Shown: positions 10,451-23,510, counted from the stretch's first letter. The stretch is DNA of 64,000 nucleotides from Nemertoderma westbladi (GCA_032718475.1 JAUCBJ010006962.1:151976-215975), one strand, 5' to 3'. Numbers and translations are program-made. Notes: generated by a model from the sequence alone, not told the origin.

Positions 10451-11457
10451 TTACGATGCTATTTTAGAGTGTTGCTTGGCAACTCTGTAAACAACACTGC
10501 AGCTGATAAATATCTGAGATTCCTTTAGTTAGTTGTTCCATATTTTAATATAGGTAAGCATGCTGATAGTCCGGCAGCCACGTACCTCTTTTTGGCCCAA
10601 CCGAAAATTTTTGGACGGATTACATTTTTTGGTTGTTTTGGTGTCTATGGGTCCCTCTTAACATAAAAAAGTGATTTATGGACTTTGACACCTTGGGCAA
10701 TTTTAATTAATGACCCGTTTCTATGGACTACAGCAATTTCTTTGAAAGCTTAGCAATCAGAATGGCGATTAACTGGTGGGCTTGAACTGGTTGTAATTTT
10801 GATGGAAAATATGAAAATTTTAGAGAAACTATTGAAGTGTTGCTATGGTAACGAAGGCACTACAACTATCGCTCTATCTTTCCAAGGAAAAACTACTATG
10901 CCTACTGACACTCATGTGTTTTTTGTTTCGTTTGTGCACTTTATTAATAATATGTTTCCCTAAATAATATACACCACATCAATTTTGTATAGAAATATGT
11001 TTAGCAACAAATACCCGTATTCATGGAAACCACAGTAATTTATTGCGGACATCACATCGAAGCTTTTAAAACCTTGGCAAAAAATTATTACTTTAAAATG
11101 TATATAAATAAATTGTTTCCTGCTTGTTTCAGGTAGTGGCGCACTTTGACCGCAAGTGAAAATAGTGATCTTCAGCGCTAATTGACCGCAAGTGAAATAA
11201 TGCAGAGTTTATTGCTTTGGTTAAAAAACATCGCCACTGTAACCTGCTCCTTTCCCTTAATGTTTTTAATTAAATTAAACCAATTTTTAAAACCCACCAA
11301 ATTTATTTTGTGTTTGCGGACATTTTGCGCCATTGACTCACTTGTTTATACCAATTTTTTAATGAACACTAAATATACACAATTTAGTTAATGCATGGCG
11401 AATATGGAGACTATGCATTTTATATTATTCATTGTTTGATTATAATACAATATGAGA
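10451..11457. other. AT-rich stretch without a recognisable gene
   Basis: No credible ORF. TTGACCGCAAGTGAAA occurs twice near 11147 and 11183. Nothing else recognisable. Confidence 0.5.
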
Positions 11458-11968
11458 TTACGAAAAGTTTGCGCATGAATCTTTATTGTAGTTGCAAAAT
11501 TCTGTGTAATCATGTTTGTTTTTTCTGCAGGTGCACTTCTGCGATTTACATGGGATTTTGGATGAACAGTTACACCGAATTAATTGCAAAATGCATTCCG
11601 GAGCTGGTGGTATGCCCTCAGGTATTGCAATCGGGGAAAGTTGATTGTTAGCTATTATCCACCCATATTTTCTGGGGTCTACACTAGGTGGTTTAATTTC
11701 CATTGAGTTCTTCAACACCTTTACTTGCAAATGGGCCCTTTTCACGTTCTCTGAGAAGGAGTCAGTGGTCGGTGGTATTGTTTGCAGCTTTGCACAGCGG
11801 GTGATTGTTTTTTCTGTGCACACCTTTTGTCTGTGACTGGGTCATGTTGTCTGAGTCATATCCATAGCAGTCCCGCCAGTCAGTTATAAAGTTAGTACAT
11901 TCCATTAAGACTGTAGATTGCGGTGCTTCCATATCTCCCAAACAAGTAAGAGTGAGTCCTTTCTCCAA
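11458..11968 (-). pseudogene. Fragment of a CXC-cysteine-rich, transposon-associated protein (C-terminal part)
   Basis: Two overlapping frames: 11458-11823 and an upstream continuation at 11762-11968. The first contains an (S/A)FxxxVKRAHLQ-like segment, a GW...N segment, then a cysteine cluster, RCNC...CKSQKCTCRKN...C. This layout is familiar from the C-termini of repeated, uncharacterised invertebrate proteins whose tail resembles the Tesmin/TSO1 CXC motif. Other parts of the same family are at 23511-23954 and 32771-33237, also on the minus strand. Frame changes and the short length indicate a decayed copy. The assignment is from pattern memory, not a search. Confidence 0.45.
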
Positions 11969-11974
11969 AGCCTT

Positions 11975-13620
11975 GTGGGGCGAGACACGAATGGCGAGCC
12001 ATCAGCGAACTGATATAATTATACTATGGCCGTTTTTCAAAAGTCTGTGTGTGTGTGTGTGTGTGTGTGACATGTGTGTGTGTCGGTAGCCATAAATGTC
12101 GGAAGCCATAATCTAAATTAATATATTCAGCTAAAGAGCACCAATCTGAGCGAATGATACATCGGTTAGCCAGGTAGCTAGCTACTTGCAGACCAATCAT
12201 AGGTGGCCTGCAGCAGGCTGGGTTGGTTAAGTAGTAATCTCAATAAATAGGACCCAGCAGGAGAGCGGAGTGGATCTACTGTGATTGGTTCTTGACTTAC
12301 ATTGGTAAGAACCAGCAGTAAATCTTAGATTAGCTTTTTTCAGTTCACATATTGTTTATAATCATAAACACAAAATGATTCAATTATTCAATTTTGCAAT
12401 GTACCGGATGGGTGCTAGCGAGGTAGGCCTAGCAGGTCGTCAGTCCGTCATCCTACAAGTTGGATCTTGACTCTATCATGTGCGTTCATCTATATGATGC
12501 AGACCATCCTGAGCCCGTGAACATGAATTGTAAAGGCTATCTCGAGGCTGATTATTTTACACATTTACTTGATACTTGCATGAATGCGTCTTTGAGGTAA
12601 AATTGCATTATTCTGCAGTTGTTTTGTTATCTGAGAAATTACTGATCAGCAAGCAGGAAATTATAACAGCATCATCGTAACCACTCTGCTGACACTTTGC
12701 AGAATAAATTCTACCAGACCATAGCTGCGTGTTGGGAGGACGCCGACCAGTTTGCGGTTCTTCAGTCTGCCACTAGGAGGCGAAATGTCTGAAAGTGAAA
12801 ATCTTATCCTATTTTGTTATTAATAATGATTTTTAGCTGATACTTAGGTCCTTTACACAATATGTTTATAATGTTTTTTTTGCTGATACCAAGCAGAGTA
12901 TACTACACCGTAAGGGTGTGTATTTGGGCTTGGGGAGACGATGACCAATCTACAGTTCCCCAGTCTGCCGCTATTAGGGGATGAAATGTCTGAATGAGGA
13001 AACCTACAATTTTGTTGTTTATGAATGCTTTTTTGCTGATACTTGGCACTTGGCAGGCAGTCTGCCACTAGGGGGCGAAATGTCTGAAATTACAACCTTC
13101 CATTTTAATACGATAGAGTTGCTGCAGTGACCTACTGCACTATAGGTTATGTTTGCGAGGACGCTAACCACTACTCTGCAGTTATACAGTTTTCCAGTTA
13201 CACACGCAGTTATACATGTAAAGTTTTGTTAAGTTAATTAATTAATTTATTTATGTTTGATATTGTCCATTGATTGATTGACTGTATAGAAGCTTGTGAA
13301 CTAGAAGGTTTCTAGTGTTATATATAAATATGCATTGTCTGTCTGTGAGTCTATGAGTCTGTGAGTCTGTCCAAGCTATACACTCCGACACACGAGCACC
13401 AATCTGAGCAAATGATCGAAAGCTCTCTTCCCGAGCACATAAACTATCGCTATCTCGAGGCTAATTTTACTTGTTTGTTTGCGTGAATGCGTATTTTGTG
13501 TGGGGCGAGACACGAATGGCGAGCCATCAGCGAACTGATATACTGTAATTATACTATGGCCGTTTTTCAAAAGTCTCTGTGTGTGTATGTGTGTGTGTGA
13601 CAACAAGGCATGAACAAGGG
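11975..13620. mobile_element. Two tandem-core (pearl/Helentron-like) element pieces
   Basis: The block TGTGGGGCGAGACACGAATG plus GCGAGCCATCAGCGAACTGA occurs at ~11976 and ~13499, each time followed by a (GT)n run. Between them are repeats with the core CTGCCACTAGGGGGCGAAATG at about 12766, 12964 and 13062, and related segments at 12135/13391 and 12540/13455. The terminus holds two small perfect stems (ATGGC-GA-GCCAT, ATCAG-CGAA-CTGAT). It is related to the terminus at 29459 (minus strand). Terminus + microsatellite + core repeats resembles pearl/HINE elements; classification is tentative. Confidence 0.45.
12045..12069. repeat. (GT)n microsatellite
   Basis: About 12 uninterrupted GT units next to the element terminus at 11976. 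A shorter GT run lies at the equivalent place near 13578-13600. Confidence 0.9.
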
Positions 13621-14859
13621 CAGCCGTGCCCAATAATATTTCTTGAAGTTGTACATTACTAAAATGGCAGCTAAAGCTAAAGTCATTGACCAAGCCAGTG
13701 CCTAGGCTAGCACACAAGGACATGGCCTAACCTGTAGTAGTCTAGTAGAAGGAATAGTGCTCCTTCAATACATCTCAACAGACATCAATTCATTTGCCTC
13801 TGCCTACCATAACATAACATATATGCTTGATTTCCAATCACCTCTCACCACAATTATTATTAGTAATTAAAAGTTTCAATTCGATTTGTCTTTCCGTTAT
13901 ATGGTTATTCAGTTATTGCATTATTAATAAACAAATGTTTTAAAATATATCTTAGGCCAGTATTGGTTGACAAAAGGAGATACGCAATGCGTATCCCATT
14001 GCGCCTCATAATAGCCTCTCGTCAACAAGTCAACCCCACCGACTAGCGGCACTGGCTGTTTCAGCTGACGGGGCTCTGTCGAAAAACGCGTCCCTGATGC
14101 AGTAAGGGCCCTCTTTTGAGGAGCAATATTATTATTGCCGCGGAACTGCTTCTACTCTAGGCCAGACCTAGCCAGAAGTAGAATCCTCACCAACCATCAA
14201 CACGAATAGATAAATCTGACACTTGCCCCAACACCCCCCCCCCCCCCCCCCCCCCGCCCCAATGAGGCAGAGGCAGACCAACAACACACCTCTTCACCTC
14301 TACCGATGTCGGAGAGTAAAATACCACGCATTATAGAATACAGGATAAGTTTGATCCAAGCAATGCAACGAAACCTGTAAGTTAGAAAATGCATGGTCCC
14401 AATATTTGCAAAATAATTACAAAGTCCTACATTTATTTTGCATGAGATACTAACAACCCGTCACTAACCACAACAAACGTACTGTATAGTACAGTAGCCT
14501 GTCGTATTCGCCCAAATACGGCAGTATAACTCTGGGTTCAGAGAACGTGTACATATTGACAGGCGGCAATCCCCGGATACAGTACCATGCATGTGTTTGA
14601 TATAAATATTAGATTTCTACTTCCATACAATTCTCATTGATTCCGCAGGTCAATGTTATAATTAAAACAGTCAATTTGATATATTCTTCCGATTCCATAG
14701 GCGGCTTACACACCAACTCCCACCCTACAGCCCTATTTATCCCAATCCATCAATTTTTGTCACAGGTGTGGTCTGAGGATACTACATTATACAAAATGAG
14801 TTTTCCATCCTGATAACTCTGTTTAATTTGACAATGTTTATAATGATAACTTCACCTCG
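13621..14859. other. Unassigned sequence with a poly-C tract
   Basis: No recognisable gene. A C tract of about 22 bases lies at 14234-14255. The rest is AT-rich and unassigned. Confidence 0.5.
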
Positions 14860-16339
14860 ATGGTCTGGCTGCAACCGGAGAGCCAAAGGCTCGACAGAGA
14901 ATTATGAGGCATAGATACTGCAGCCTATTTAACGGAACATAGAACCCACCATCAACACCAACTTCAAACCTCATAATTTATACAGTCTAGAGACCTACCT
15001 ATCAAGTAGGCACTTTGCTTTGATCTTTTTTAGGTCGATTTTTAAAGGATTTTTCCAGGAGAACGGCGAAAGCTAGAACGATTCTGTTTGCGCGATCTGG
15101 TAGATGGCCCTAGCGCGATAGCTAGGAGTTTTTGTGGAAAAAATCTGTTAATTAATTAATTAGTAATTAGCGATTAAAGATTTCTAATTGATTTATCTCG
15201 AAAAGTATTTGGTTTTTCCCCTAGCAACGGTGTTTTTTTTTGTTCATCTCGGTAAGATCTAAAAAAAGTTCAGTCATCGCTATGGCCCTCCTATTACTGT
15301 TAATTAGTACTAATTAGCCGAAAACTAATTAGCGTCGTAACTCGAAAACACTAAGAGCTATGAAAAAACGTAACATCACAAAGTTGTTCGGAATTTTATT
15401 CTACACAAAAAAGTCTCTGGCGCCGATGCCGTATCTCCTACCGTTAATTAGTAATTAACTAATTACTTAATTACCTAATTGGCGGGGGGGCTTTGCCCCC
15501 CCGTCCCCCAAATCCTTATTCACAAGGTGTATCAAAGCGGTTTACTATTTTACAAATGATAATTACTCTAAAATCTTTTGAATCGAACTAATTAACGATT
15601 TTACTAATTAGTAAAGTTCCCCAAATTAATTAATAATTTATCCACTCCGGCTGCAATTAATTAAACAGCTGAGTCGTCAGCCTGGTTTGATGAACTTGAT
15701 GAAATCATAAAGTCAGTAGTTGCTGTATGCCATTACTGACTAAAACTATATACCAAGCACCTCTTGCCGGTAGCTATCTCCACAGTCTGTAGTGAGCACC
15801 GGTGCAGGTATGGTAGGCCTACATGTATGGCATATTTAGTGGAGGTTCTTTTGGCAGATAGGCCTAGTCAAAACGTTACATCAGATGCCGTATTTTAGTC
15901 AAAACGTACCCTATCTTCATATAGTTGAGTATTGTCAATACAGGAATATCCAAGTACTGGGTACTCCTGTACTTAGTATACCCATCTGCCCATGTACAGT
16001 AACTGGCTGATAGTTACCCTTAGTTTGTAGGCTATAGATGATTGACGTTTCTAGCAATGTTCTTAACGTTGGGATTTTACTTGGAAGTTATTAATACCAT
16101 AGTTTACCCCAAAAAAACTAAAATTACCCAAATCGCACCAAATCAAAATAAATCTTATAACAGCAACACGGGCTATCTGACGATATGGATTAGATCAATG
16201 TAGCGGATAGTGACCATTGAAGGGCTTCTTATGCATGCAAAGGAAAATATGATCAGACCCAAATCACACAGTCAGACCTGATCTTTTGCTGATCAAATAC
16301 CGGTAGGTGACTTTGCTGATATGCAGTAACATTTTACAG

Positions 16340-16985
16340 TACAATTTGATGCGAAAATGTTTTGGCCAGTACTCTGAACCTTCCATTGGGGTCTCAGGTC
16401 ACGCGCGTACCGTGGTCACTGTATCTGGCACCTGATTGGCTCAAATATTCAAACGCTGAAAACTTACCTAGGCCTTGACAATTAGTGATAAGATTTTATG
16501 CGAATATGTTTTGGATGGTGTTCTGAATCTCGCGTTGAGGTCCCAAGTCACCCCCATACCGTGGTCATCAGATACGGCGCCTGATTGGCTAATGCTTTGA
16601 ACGACGATAACTCGAGTTTGCTTCACTTTGGGATGAAGTTTGAAAGCTAAGAATATTCTCTGGAGTATGCCCTAACTCACTGACGATGTTTTATAGCTGT
16701 TGGATTGTCGGGTTTTGCTACGTGGTCTATGATTGGTTAATTTTTTGAAAGGCTATATCTCAAGAAGTATTCACTTTGGAATGATGAAGTTTATTTTAAA
16801 TGTTCTCTAGAGTGTTTCCGATCCTACTAAAGACATCCAATTGCTGTATGACTACCGGTTTCACGCTTTTGATTGTTTGAATATGCATGAAAATTTTGCA
16901 TATAATATATCAAGAAGAATTAATTTTTGCACAAAGGAAATAATACTTACAATGCTCTCTGACATGTCTGGTGTATTTTAAAATC
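16340..16985. repeat. Five degenerate ~147-bp core repeats (unit 1)
   Basis: Comparable points recur at about 16352, 16498, 16632, 16784 and 16930. Each repeat carries a TGATTGGCT-like sequence (near 16432, 16580, 16728, 16870), whose reverse strand matches the CCAAT box. Similarity decays toward the right end. The second unit has the same array at ~19420-20065. Confidence 0.65.
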
Positions 16986-17664
16986 ACTGGGGTTGAACAA
17001 TTGTAATTGGAATACACCTTCATGGGTTTTCTTTATGATTTTAGAGCTTTAAAAGTTCAATATTAAATTTTTTATTAAATAATTATTTTTGTGTTATTTG
17101 TTAATATGAGTATATTTCTGTATTTGCTGGTATTATATTTTGGGTGTTTTTTTTGTTATTAGTTTTGGTATTAATTATTTTTTATTAATCCAGGGAATAT
17201 CCCTATTAACTCTGGGTCCTCACTCGTTAATTCAGGGACCACCCCGATAGCTCTGGGTCCACCCTCGTCTCGTTAATTCAGAACCACCTTTGTCAATTCA
17301 ACAAATTTGAATAATTTTTTTTATTAGGTTTTCCAAGGTGCTGAATTAATTGATTGAAGATGGTTTTAAATGGCCTGCTTTTATTGTAATTCCATTTCGT
17401 GTGATGTGTTTCGTGCCACAAATTTTTGAAGTATAAATAATAATTTAATAATATGGTAGGCCTACATGTAGGGCAGATATAGTGGAGGTTCTTTTGGCAG
17501 ATAGGCCTAGTCAAAACGTTACATCAGATGCAGAATTTTAGTCAAAACGTACCCTATCTTCATATATGGTAGTTGAATATTGTGAATACAGGAATACCCA
17601 AGTACTTCTGTAGGCCTACTAATGTACATGCGCAAGTAATATAAATTGGGGGGGGGGGGTCTAT

Positions 17665-17696
17665 GCGCCTGTCGATTCATACGAATCGACAGGCGC
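17665..17696. repeat. Perfect 14-bp stem, 4-nt loop hairpin (unit 1)
   Basis: GCGCCTGTCGATTC-ATAC-GAATCGACAGGCGC, all 14 pairs intact. It is repeated without change at 20741-20772 and with mismatches at 24325-24356. A second hairpin with a 9-bp stem (GCGCAAATG-CTC-CATTTGCGC, 17909-17929) follows about 210 bp later, close to the unit end. Confidence 0.85.
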
Positions 17697-17940
17697 AACA
17701 AAAGTATTTGGAATATTATGCCCATGTATACTTATATATGTAAGCCTTCAAGTATAAACAAAACTGACCTTAACAAAATCAAGGTAGGCATTTGTTATTT
17801 TCTATCAGCAATATGGGCTTTAACTTTTAACTTTACATGGGATTAATAATACTGTAATATTCTAGAACAATACCATATGGCCAACGCCGTCGGCCATGCG
17901 CTCGCACGGCGCAAATGCTCCATTTGCGCTCTCCACCTGG

Positions 17941-20900
17941 ATGGTTTGGCTGCAACCGGAGAGCCCAAGGCTCGACAGAGAATTATGAGGTATAGATACT
18001 GCAGCCTATTTAACGGAACATAGAACCCACCATCAACACCAACTTCAAACCTCATAATTTAACGGTCTAGTATCACTCCCTGAGAAGTAGGCATTTTGCT
18101 TTGATCTTTTTTAGGTGGATCTTTAAATGATTTTTCCAGGAGAACGGCGAAAGCTAGAACGATTCTGTTTGCGCGATCTGGTAGATGGCCCTAGCGCGCT
18201 AGCTAGGAGTTTTTGTGGAAAAAATCTGTTAATTAATTAATTAGTAATTAGCGATTAAAGATTTCTAATTGATTTTTCTCGAAAAGTATTTGATTTTTCC
18301 CCTAGCAACGGTGTTTTTTTTTGTTCATCTCGGTAAGATCTAAAAAAAGTTCAGTCATCGCTATGGCCCTCCTATTACTGTTAATTAGTACTAATTAGCC
18401 GAAAACTAATTAGCGTCGTAACTCGAAAACACTAAGAGCTATGAAAAAACGTAACATCACAAAGTTGTTCGGAATTTTATTCTACACAAAAAAGTCTCTG
18501 GCGCCGATGCCGTATCTCCTACCGTTAATTAGTAATTAACTAATTACTTAATTACCTAATTGGCGGGGGGGCTTTGTCCCCCCCGCCCCCAAATCCTTAT
18601 TCACAAGGTGTATCAAAGCGGTTTACTATTTTACAAATGATAATTATTCTAAAATCTTTTGAATCGAACTAATTAACGATTTTACTAATTAGTAAAGTTT
18701 CCCAAATTAATTAATAATTTATCCAATCCGGCTGCAATTAATTAAACAGCTGAGTCGTCAGCCTGGTTTGATGAACTTGATGAAATCATAAAGTCAGTAG
18801 TTGCTGTATGCCATTACTGACTAAAACTATATACCAAGCACCTCTTGCCGGTAGCTATCTCCACAGTCTGTAGTGAGCACCGGTGCAGGTATGGTAGGCC
18901 TACATGTATGGCATATTTAGTGGAGGTTCTTTTGGCAGATAGGCCTAGTCAAAACGTTACATCAGATGCCGTATTTTAGTCAAAACGTACCCTATCTTCA
19001 TATAGTTGAGTATTGTCAATACAGGAATATCCAAGTACTGGGTACTCCTGTACTTAGTATACCCATCTGCCCATGTACAGTAACTGGCTGATAGTTACCC
19101 TTAGTTTGTAGGCTATAGATGATTGACGTTTCTAGCAATGTTCTTAACGTTGGGATTTTACTGGAAGTTATTAATACCATAGTTTACCCCAAAAAAACTA
19201 AAATTACCCAAATCGCACCAAATCAAAATAAATCTTATAACAGCAACACGGGCTATCTGACGATATGGATTAGATCAATGTAGCGGATAGTGACCATTGA
19301 AGGGCTTCTTATGCATGCAAAGGAAAATATGATCAGACCCAAATCACACAGTCAGACCTGATCTTTTGCTGATCAAATACCGGTAGGTGACTTTGCTGAT
19401 ATGCAGTAACATTTTACGGTACAATTTGATGCGAAAATGTTTTGGCCAGTACTCTGAACCTTCCATTGGGGTCTCAGGTCATGCGCGTACCGTGGTCACT
19501 GTATCTGGCACCTGATTGGCTCAAATATTCAAACGCTGAAAACTTACCTAGGCCTTGACAATTAGTGATAAGATTTTATGCGAATATGTTTTGGATGGAG
19601 TTCTGAATCTCGCGTTGAGGTCCCAAGTCACCCCCATACCGTGGTCATCAGATACGGCGCCTGATTGGCTAATGCTTTGAACGACGATAACTCGAGTTTG
19701 CTTCACTTTGGGATGAAGTTTGAAAGCTAAGAATATTCTCTGGAGTATGCCCTAACTCACTGACGATGTTTTATAGCTGTTGGATTGTCGGGTTTTGCTA
19801 CGTGGTCTATGATTGGTTAATTTTTTGAAAGGCTATATCTCAAGAAGTATTCACTTTGGAATGATGAAGTTTATTTTAAATGTTCTCTAGAGTGTTTCCG
19901 ATCCTACTAAAGACATCCAATTGCTGTATGACTACCGGTTTCACGCTTTTGATTGTTTGAATATGCATGAAAATTTTGCATATAATATATCAAGAAGAAT
20001 TAATTTTTGCACAAAGGAAATAATACTTACAATGCTCTCTGACATGTCTGGTGTATTTTAAAATCACTGGGGTTGAACAATTGTAATTGGAATACACCTT
20101 CATGGGTTTTCTTTATGATTTTAGAGCTTTAAAAGTTCAATATTAAATTTTTTATTAAATAATTATTTTTGTGTTATTTGTTAATATGAGTATATTTCTG
20201 TATTTGCTGGTATTATATTTTGGGTGTTTTTTTTGTTATTAGTTTTGGTATTAATTATTTTTTATTAATCCAGGGAATATCCCTATTAACTCTGGGTCCT
20301 CACTCGTTAATTCAGGGACCACCCTCGATAGCTCTGGGTCCACCCTCGTCTCGTTAATTCAGAACCACCTTTGTCAATTCAACAAATTTGAATAATTTTT
20401 TTTATTAGGTTTTCCAAGGTGCTGAATTAATTGATTGAAGATGGTTTTAAATGGCCTGCTTTTATTGTAATTCCATTTCGTGTGATGTGTTTCGTGCCAC
20501 AAATTTTTGAAGTATAAATAATAATTTAATAATATGGTAGGCCTACATGTAGGGCAGATATAGTGGAGGTTCTTTTGGCAGATAGGCCTAGTCAAAACGT
20601 TACATCAGATGCAGAATTTTAGTCAAAACGTACCCTATCTTCATATATGGTAGTTGAATATTGTGAATACAGGAATACCCAAGTACTTCTGTAGGCCTAC
20701 TAATGTACATGCGCAAGTAATATAAATTGGGGGGGTCTATGCGCCTGTCGATTCATACGAATCGACAGGCGCAACAAAAGTATTTGGAATATTATGCCCA
20801 TGTATACTTATATATGTAAGCCTTCAAGTATAAACAAAACTGACCTTAACAAAATCAAGGTAGGCATTTGTTATTTTCCATCAGCAATATGGGCTTTAAC

Positions 20901-21016
20901 TTTTAACTTTACATGGGATTAATAATACTGTAATATTCTAGAACAATACCACATGGCCAACGCCGTCGGCCATGCGCTCGCACGGCGCAAATGCTCCATT
21001 TGCGCTCTCCACCTGG
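17941..21016. repeat. 3.08-kb tandem duplication, unit 2
   Basis: Direct, adjacent copy of 14860-17940. It includes the same core array, hairpins and end. The poly-G before the hairpin is shorter (7 against 11-12). Confidence 0.9.
20741..20772. repeat. Perfect 14-bp stem hairpin (unit 2)
   Basis: Same sequence as 17665-17696, all stem pairs intact. Confidence 0.85.
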
Positions 21017-21760
21017 ATTCATATACCATAAGCATCAAACAGTCTTGCAATGTAATAAATCTGCCCAATAACTCATTGAACCGGAAGGACGCCCCAGGCT
21101 GACAACATAAATCAAAGCTAAAGTAAACATTATCTCTCCTTCATGTACTTATGTCTTCAATAATATACTACCCAGAGACAGTCAGTCCCAGGCTATACAA
21201 AATTAGTTACCTCGGAGCCAGCAGCTGCTACAGAGTATTACATAACCCAAATCCATTTACTATAACATTGCCTTTCTTTCCATTTCTTTGTCACATTTTC
21301 TCAGTTACCCCCCCCCCCCCCCCCACACCCCACCCCACCCCTAAGCAGTCTCATCAAACCACCTGAATTATTGCAGGAGTTAAAAGTATCACATTGTCCT
21401 AATCCAAATCAACTTGAGATACAAAGAGCAACGTTTATTTATTTATTTTTCAGATACATCGCCAACACTTTCTTCTTTTTGTTCATATTAAGTATACCGT
21501 AAAAACTCTTAACCCAGTGGCTCCCTACTGTAAGAAATGTACATACGCCAAATGTCAATATGTGCGCCGCGTCGTCGGATTCCGAGTGGCCCACACCCGC
21601 TTAGGTGTGCCCACTGCGGATCTTCCGTAGTAAACCAATTTGGTCAGGTCAAATCCAAACATTCACTGGAGATCACCAAATGGGGCGCTATGTGAAATAC
21701 CGTGCAGACACGATGATGAAATATATCTTACGAAATATGGTTAATAATTAAAACGTGTCG
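21017..21760. other. Unassigned sequence with a poly-C tract
   Basis: No gene recognised. A C tract lies at about 21308-21324. Confidence 0.5.
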
Positions 21761-22310
21761 CTAACATTCTCGCTGTGGGGGTTTTAAGGGGTGCTGATTA
21801 CATTTCTGATGTCAGTTTTCACGTTTACATAAATCTAGTCTGTCTGTCTGTCGGTCATTCTGTTAGTCAGTCTGTCAAAACATAAAAAACAATTCAAATT
21901 AACTAACATTCTCGCTATGGGGGTTTTAAGGGGTGCTGATTTCATTTCTGATGTCAGTTTTCAGGTTTACATTAATCTAGTTTGTCGGACTGTCGGTCTT
22001 TCTGTCAGTCAGTCAGTCTGTCAAAACTTTAAAAAGAATACAAACTAACTAACATTCTCGTTATGGGGGTTTTAATGGGTGCTGATTTCATTTCAGATGT
22101 CAGTTTTCACGTTTAATAAATCTAGTCTGTCTGGCTGTTGGTCTGTCGGTCTTTCTGTCAGTCAGTCTGTCAAAACTTAAGAAAGTATACTAACTAACCA
22201 ACATTCCCGCTATGGGGGTGTTAAGGGTTGCTGATTTCATTTCTGATGTCAGTTTACACGTTTACATAAATCTAGTCTGTCTGTCTGTCGGTCTTACTGT
22301 CAGTCTGTAC
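21761..22310. repeat. Tandem array, four units of 142-150 bp
   Basis: Units begin with (C)TAACATTCTCGCTATGGGGG at 21761, 21903, 22049 and 22199. Each contains GGGTGCTGATTTCATTTCTG and a (GTCT)n-rich end that varies in length. No terminal structure is visible. Confidence 0.9.
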
Positions 22311-22493
22311 TACTGTACTGTGGTTGGCATTACGCCATATACCTAACACTAATACTACAGTCTACAATACAGCCTATCTACAGTACAGAATGGATTTTTT
22401 GCCATGAAGAGCACTAAATGTCTTTAATACTATCCACCAGTATACCTAGACCAAGAGCCTTCCAATGAAACATGTATTGCAGCATATTGCAGC

Positions 22494-22548
22494 ATGACGT
22501 CCACTGCATGTCTTAGTGTTGTCCATGGTGACATGCACTGGACGTCAT
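22494..22548. repeat. 19-bp inverted repeat hairpin
   Basis: ATGACGTCCACTGCATGTC (22494-22512) pairs with 22530-22548, with one mismatch and a 17-nt loop. It is followed by GGCTCTAAGGGGTTAA, possibly a MITE end. Confidence 0.7.
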
Positions 22549-22624
22549 AGGCTCTAAGGGGTTAAGCAACACGGTCCCTACTTCTCCCTGTCGACACCCC
22601 AGCCATTTTTCACCAATCATTTTT

Positions 22625-22935
22625 TAGAGTTTTTAAATTTTTTTGTTATTGGTGAAAGTTCTAGAACATTAGTAGATATGTTCTTTATGATAGCTACCGG
22701 TAGTGTTTTTTGCTAGCTAGTATTTTTAGAAATTATAAAAAATGTGAAAGTCCATGATATTTCAGGTTAAACTGTTGAAGAATATATTAATGACCAAAAT
22801 AATTTCCAAAAATTACTAGCTAGTAAAAAATACTAGCTATATACCATAAAAAATCTACTAAGGTTCTAGAACATTCACTAATATAAAAAAGCAATCAAAA
22901 TCACAAAAAAATAAAAGTTAAAAAACTCATTCGGG
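22625..22935. mobile_element. Foldback/MITE-like element with ~115-bp inverted arms
   Basis: The left arm (~22625-22737) is imperfectly complementary to the right arm (~22813-22935), with shared blocks such as GTTCTAGAAC, TTAGTAGAT and TAGCTAGTA. About 75 bp separates them. No coding capacity. Confidence 0.65.
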
Positions 22936-22974
22936 ACACTTTTGCTTAAGGAGTCAAAATTGTAGAAAAAATTA

Positions 22975-23030
22975 CCGAAGTTTGCGACGTTTGCGAAATT
23001 CGCGACGTTTGCGAAATTCGCGAAGAATCC
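22975..23030. repeat. Short tandem repeat (GCGACGTTTGCGAAATTC)
   Basis: An 18-nt unit occurs about two and a half times with small variations. Confidence 0.7.
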
Positions 23031-23510
23031 GTCAGTTTCTGTGCCCTAATGGGTTCGTGCCAAAACAATCAATTCTTACACACTTAACACACACGAACTA
23101 ATTTAAAGTGGGTATTAGTATGCCTGAATAATTAAATAGAAATTAAGTTAATGAACGCTATTTCAACATGAAATCTACGGAATCAATACACAACACACGC
23201 ACACTACTGAATTTAAAAATTTATATAGATTGCAACTTATATTTGCCTACCTTTTAATGGGTGACTAATTTAATTATTCAACCCTATATATTTGTAGCCT
23301 TTTTAATTTGTGCCTCTAATTGAATCAAACATTAAACTAAAATATATGTCACAATATTGGTCTGTCTGTAGCTGGTCAATGAATCCCTCATAAATTTGTT
23401 AATTAGTCGCTGCTCAGTCATTGAACATTTGAACACGTGCTGCTCGAAGACCCCACAACGTGTTAACTTTCGCTTTGCCAATCCCAAACATAGGCCTACT
23501 CGTACCCGTT
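23031..23510. other. Unassigned AT-rich sequence
   Basis: No gene or clear repeat recognised. Confidence 0.4.

Larger units (their letters stand above)
14860..17940. repeat. 3.08-kb tandem duplication, unit 1
   Basis: Nearly identical, base for base, to 17941-21016; differences are scattered substitutions and homopolymer-length changes. The unit holds a TTAATTA-rich stretch (15140-15665), five degenerate ~147-bp core repeats (~16340-16985) and terminal hairpins (17665-17696, 17909-17929), ending CTCCACCTGGA. No convincing coding region. Confidence 0.9.

Noticed and set aside
13376-13723. 115-codon minus-strand frame
   Set aside because: It runs through GT microsatellite and element terminus sequence; composition is repeat-derived.
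17293-17514. 73-codon minus-strand frame, also at 20374-20595
   Set aside because: It is repeated only because the whole 3.08-kb unit is duplicated; AT-rich, no motif, no start context.
21761-22310. CRISPR array
   Set aside because: Units are contiguous 142-150-bp repeats without unique spacers, and the context is eukaryotic.
22660-22680. GTTCTAGAAC as heat-shock elements
   Set aside because: The word fits TTCnnGAA but is a single unit within foldback arms; functional elements need several adjacent units.
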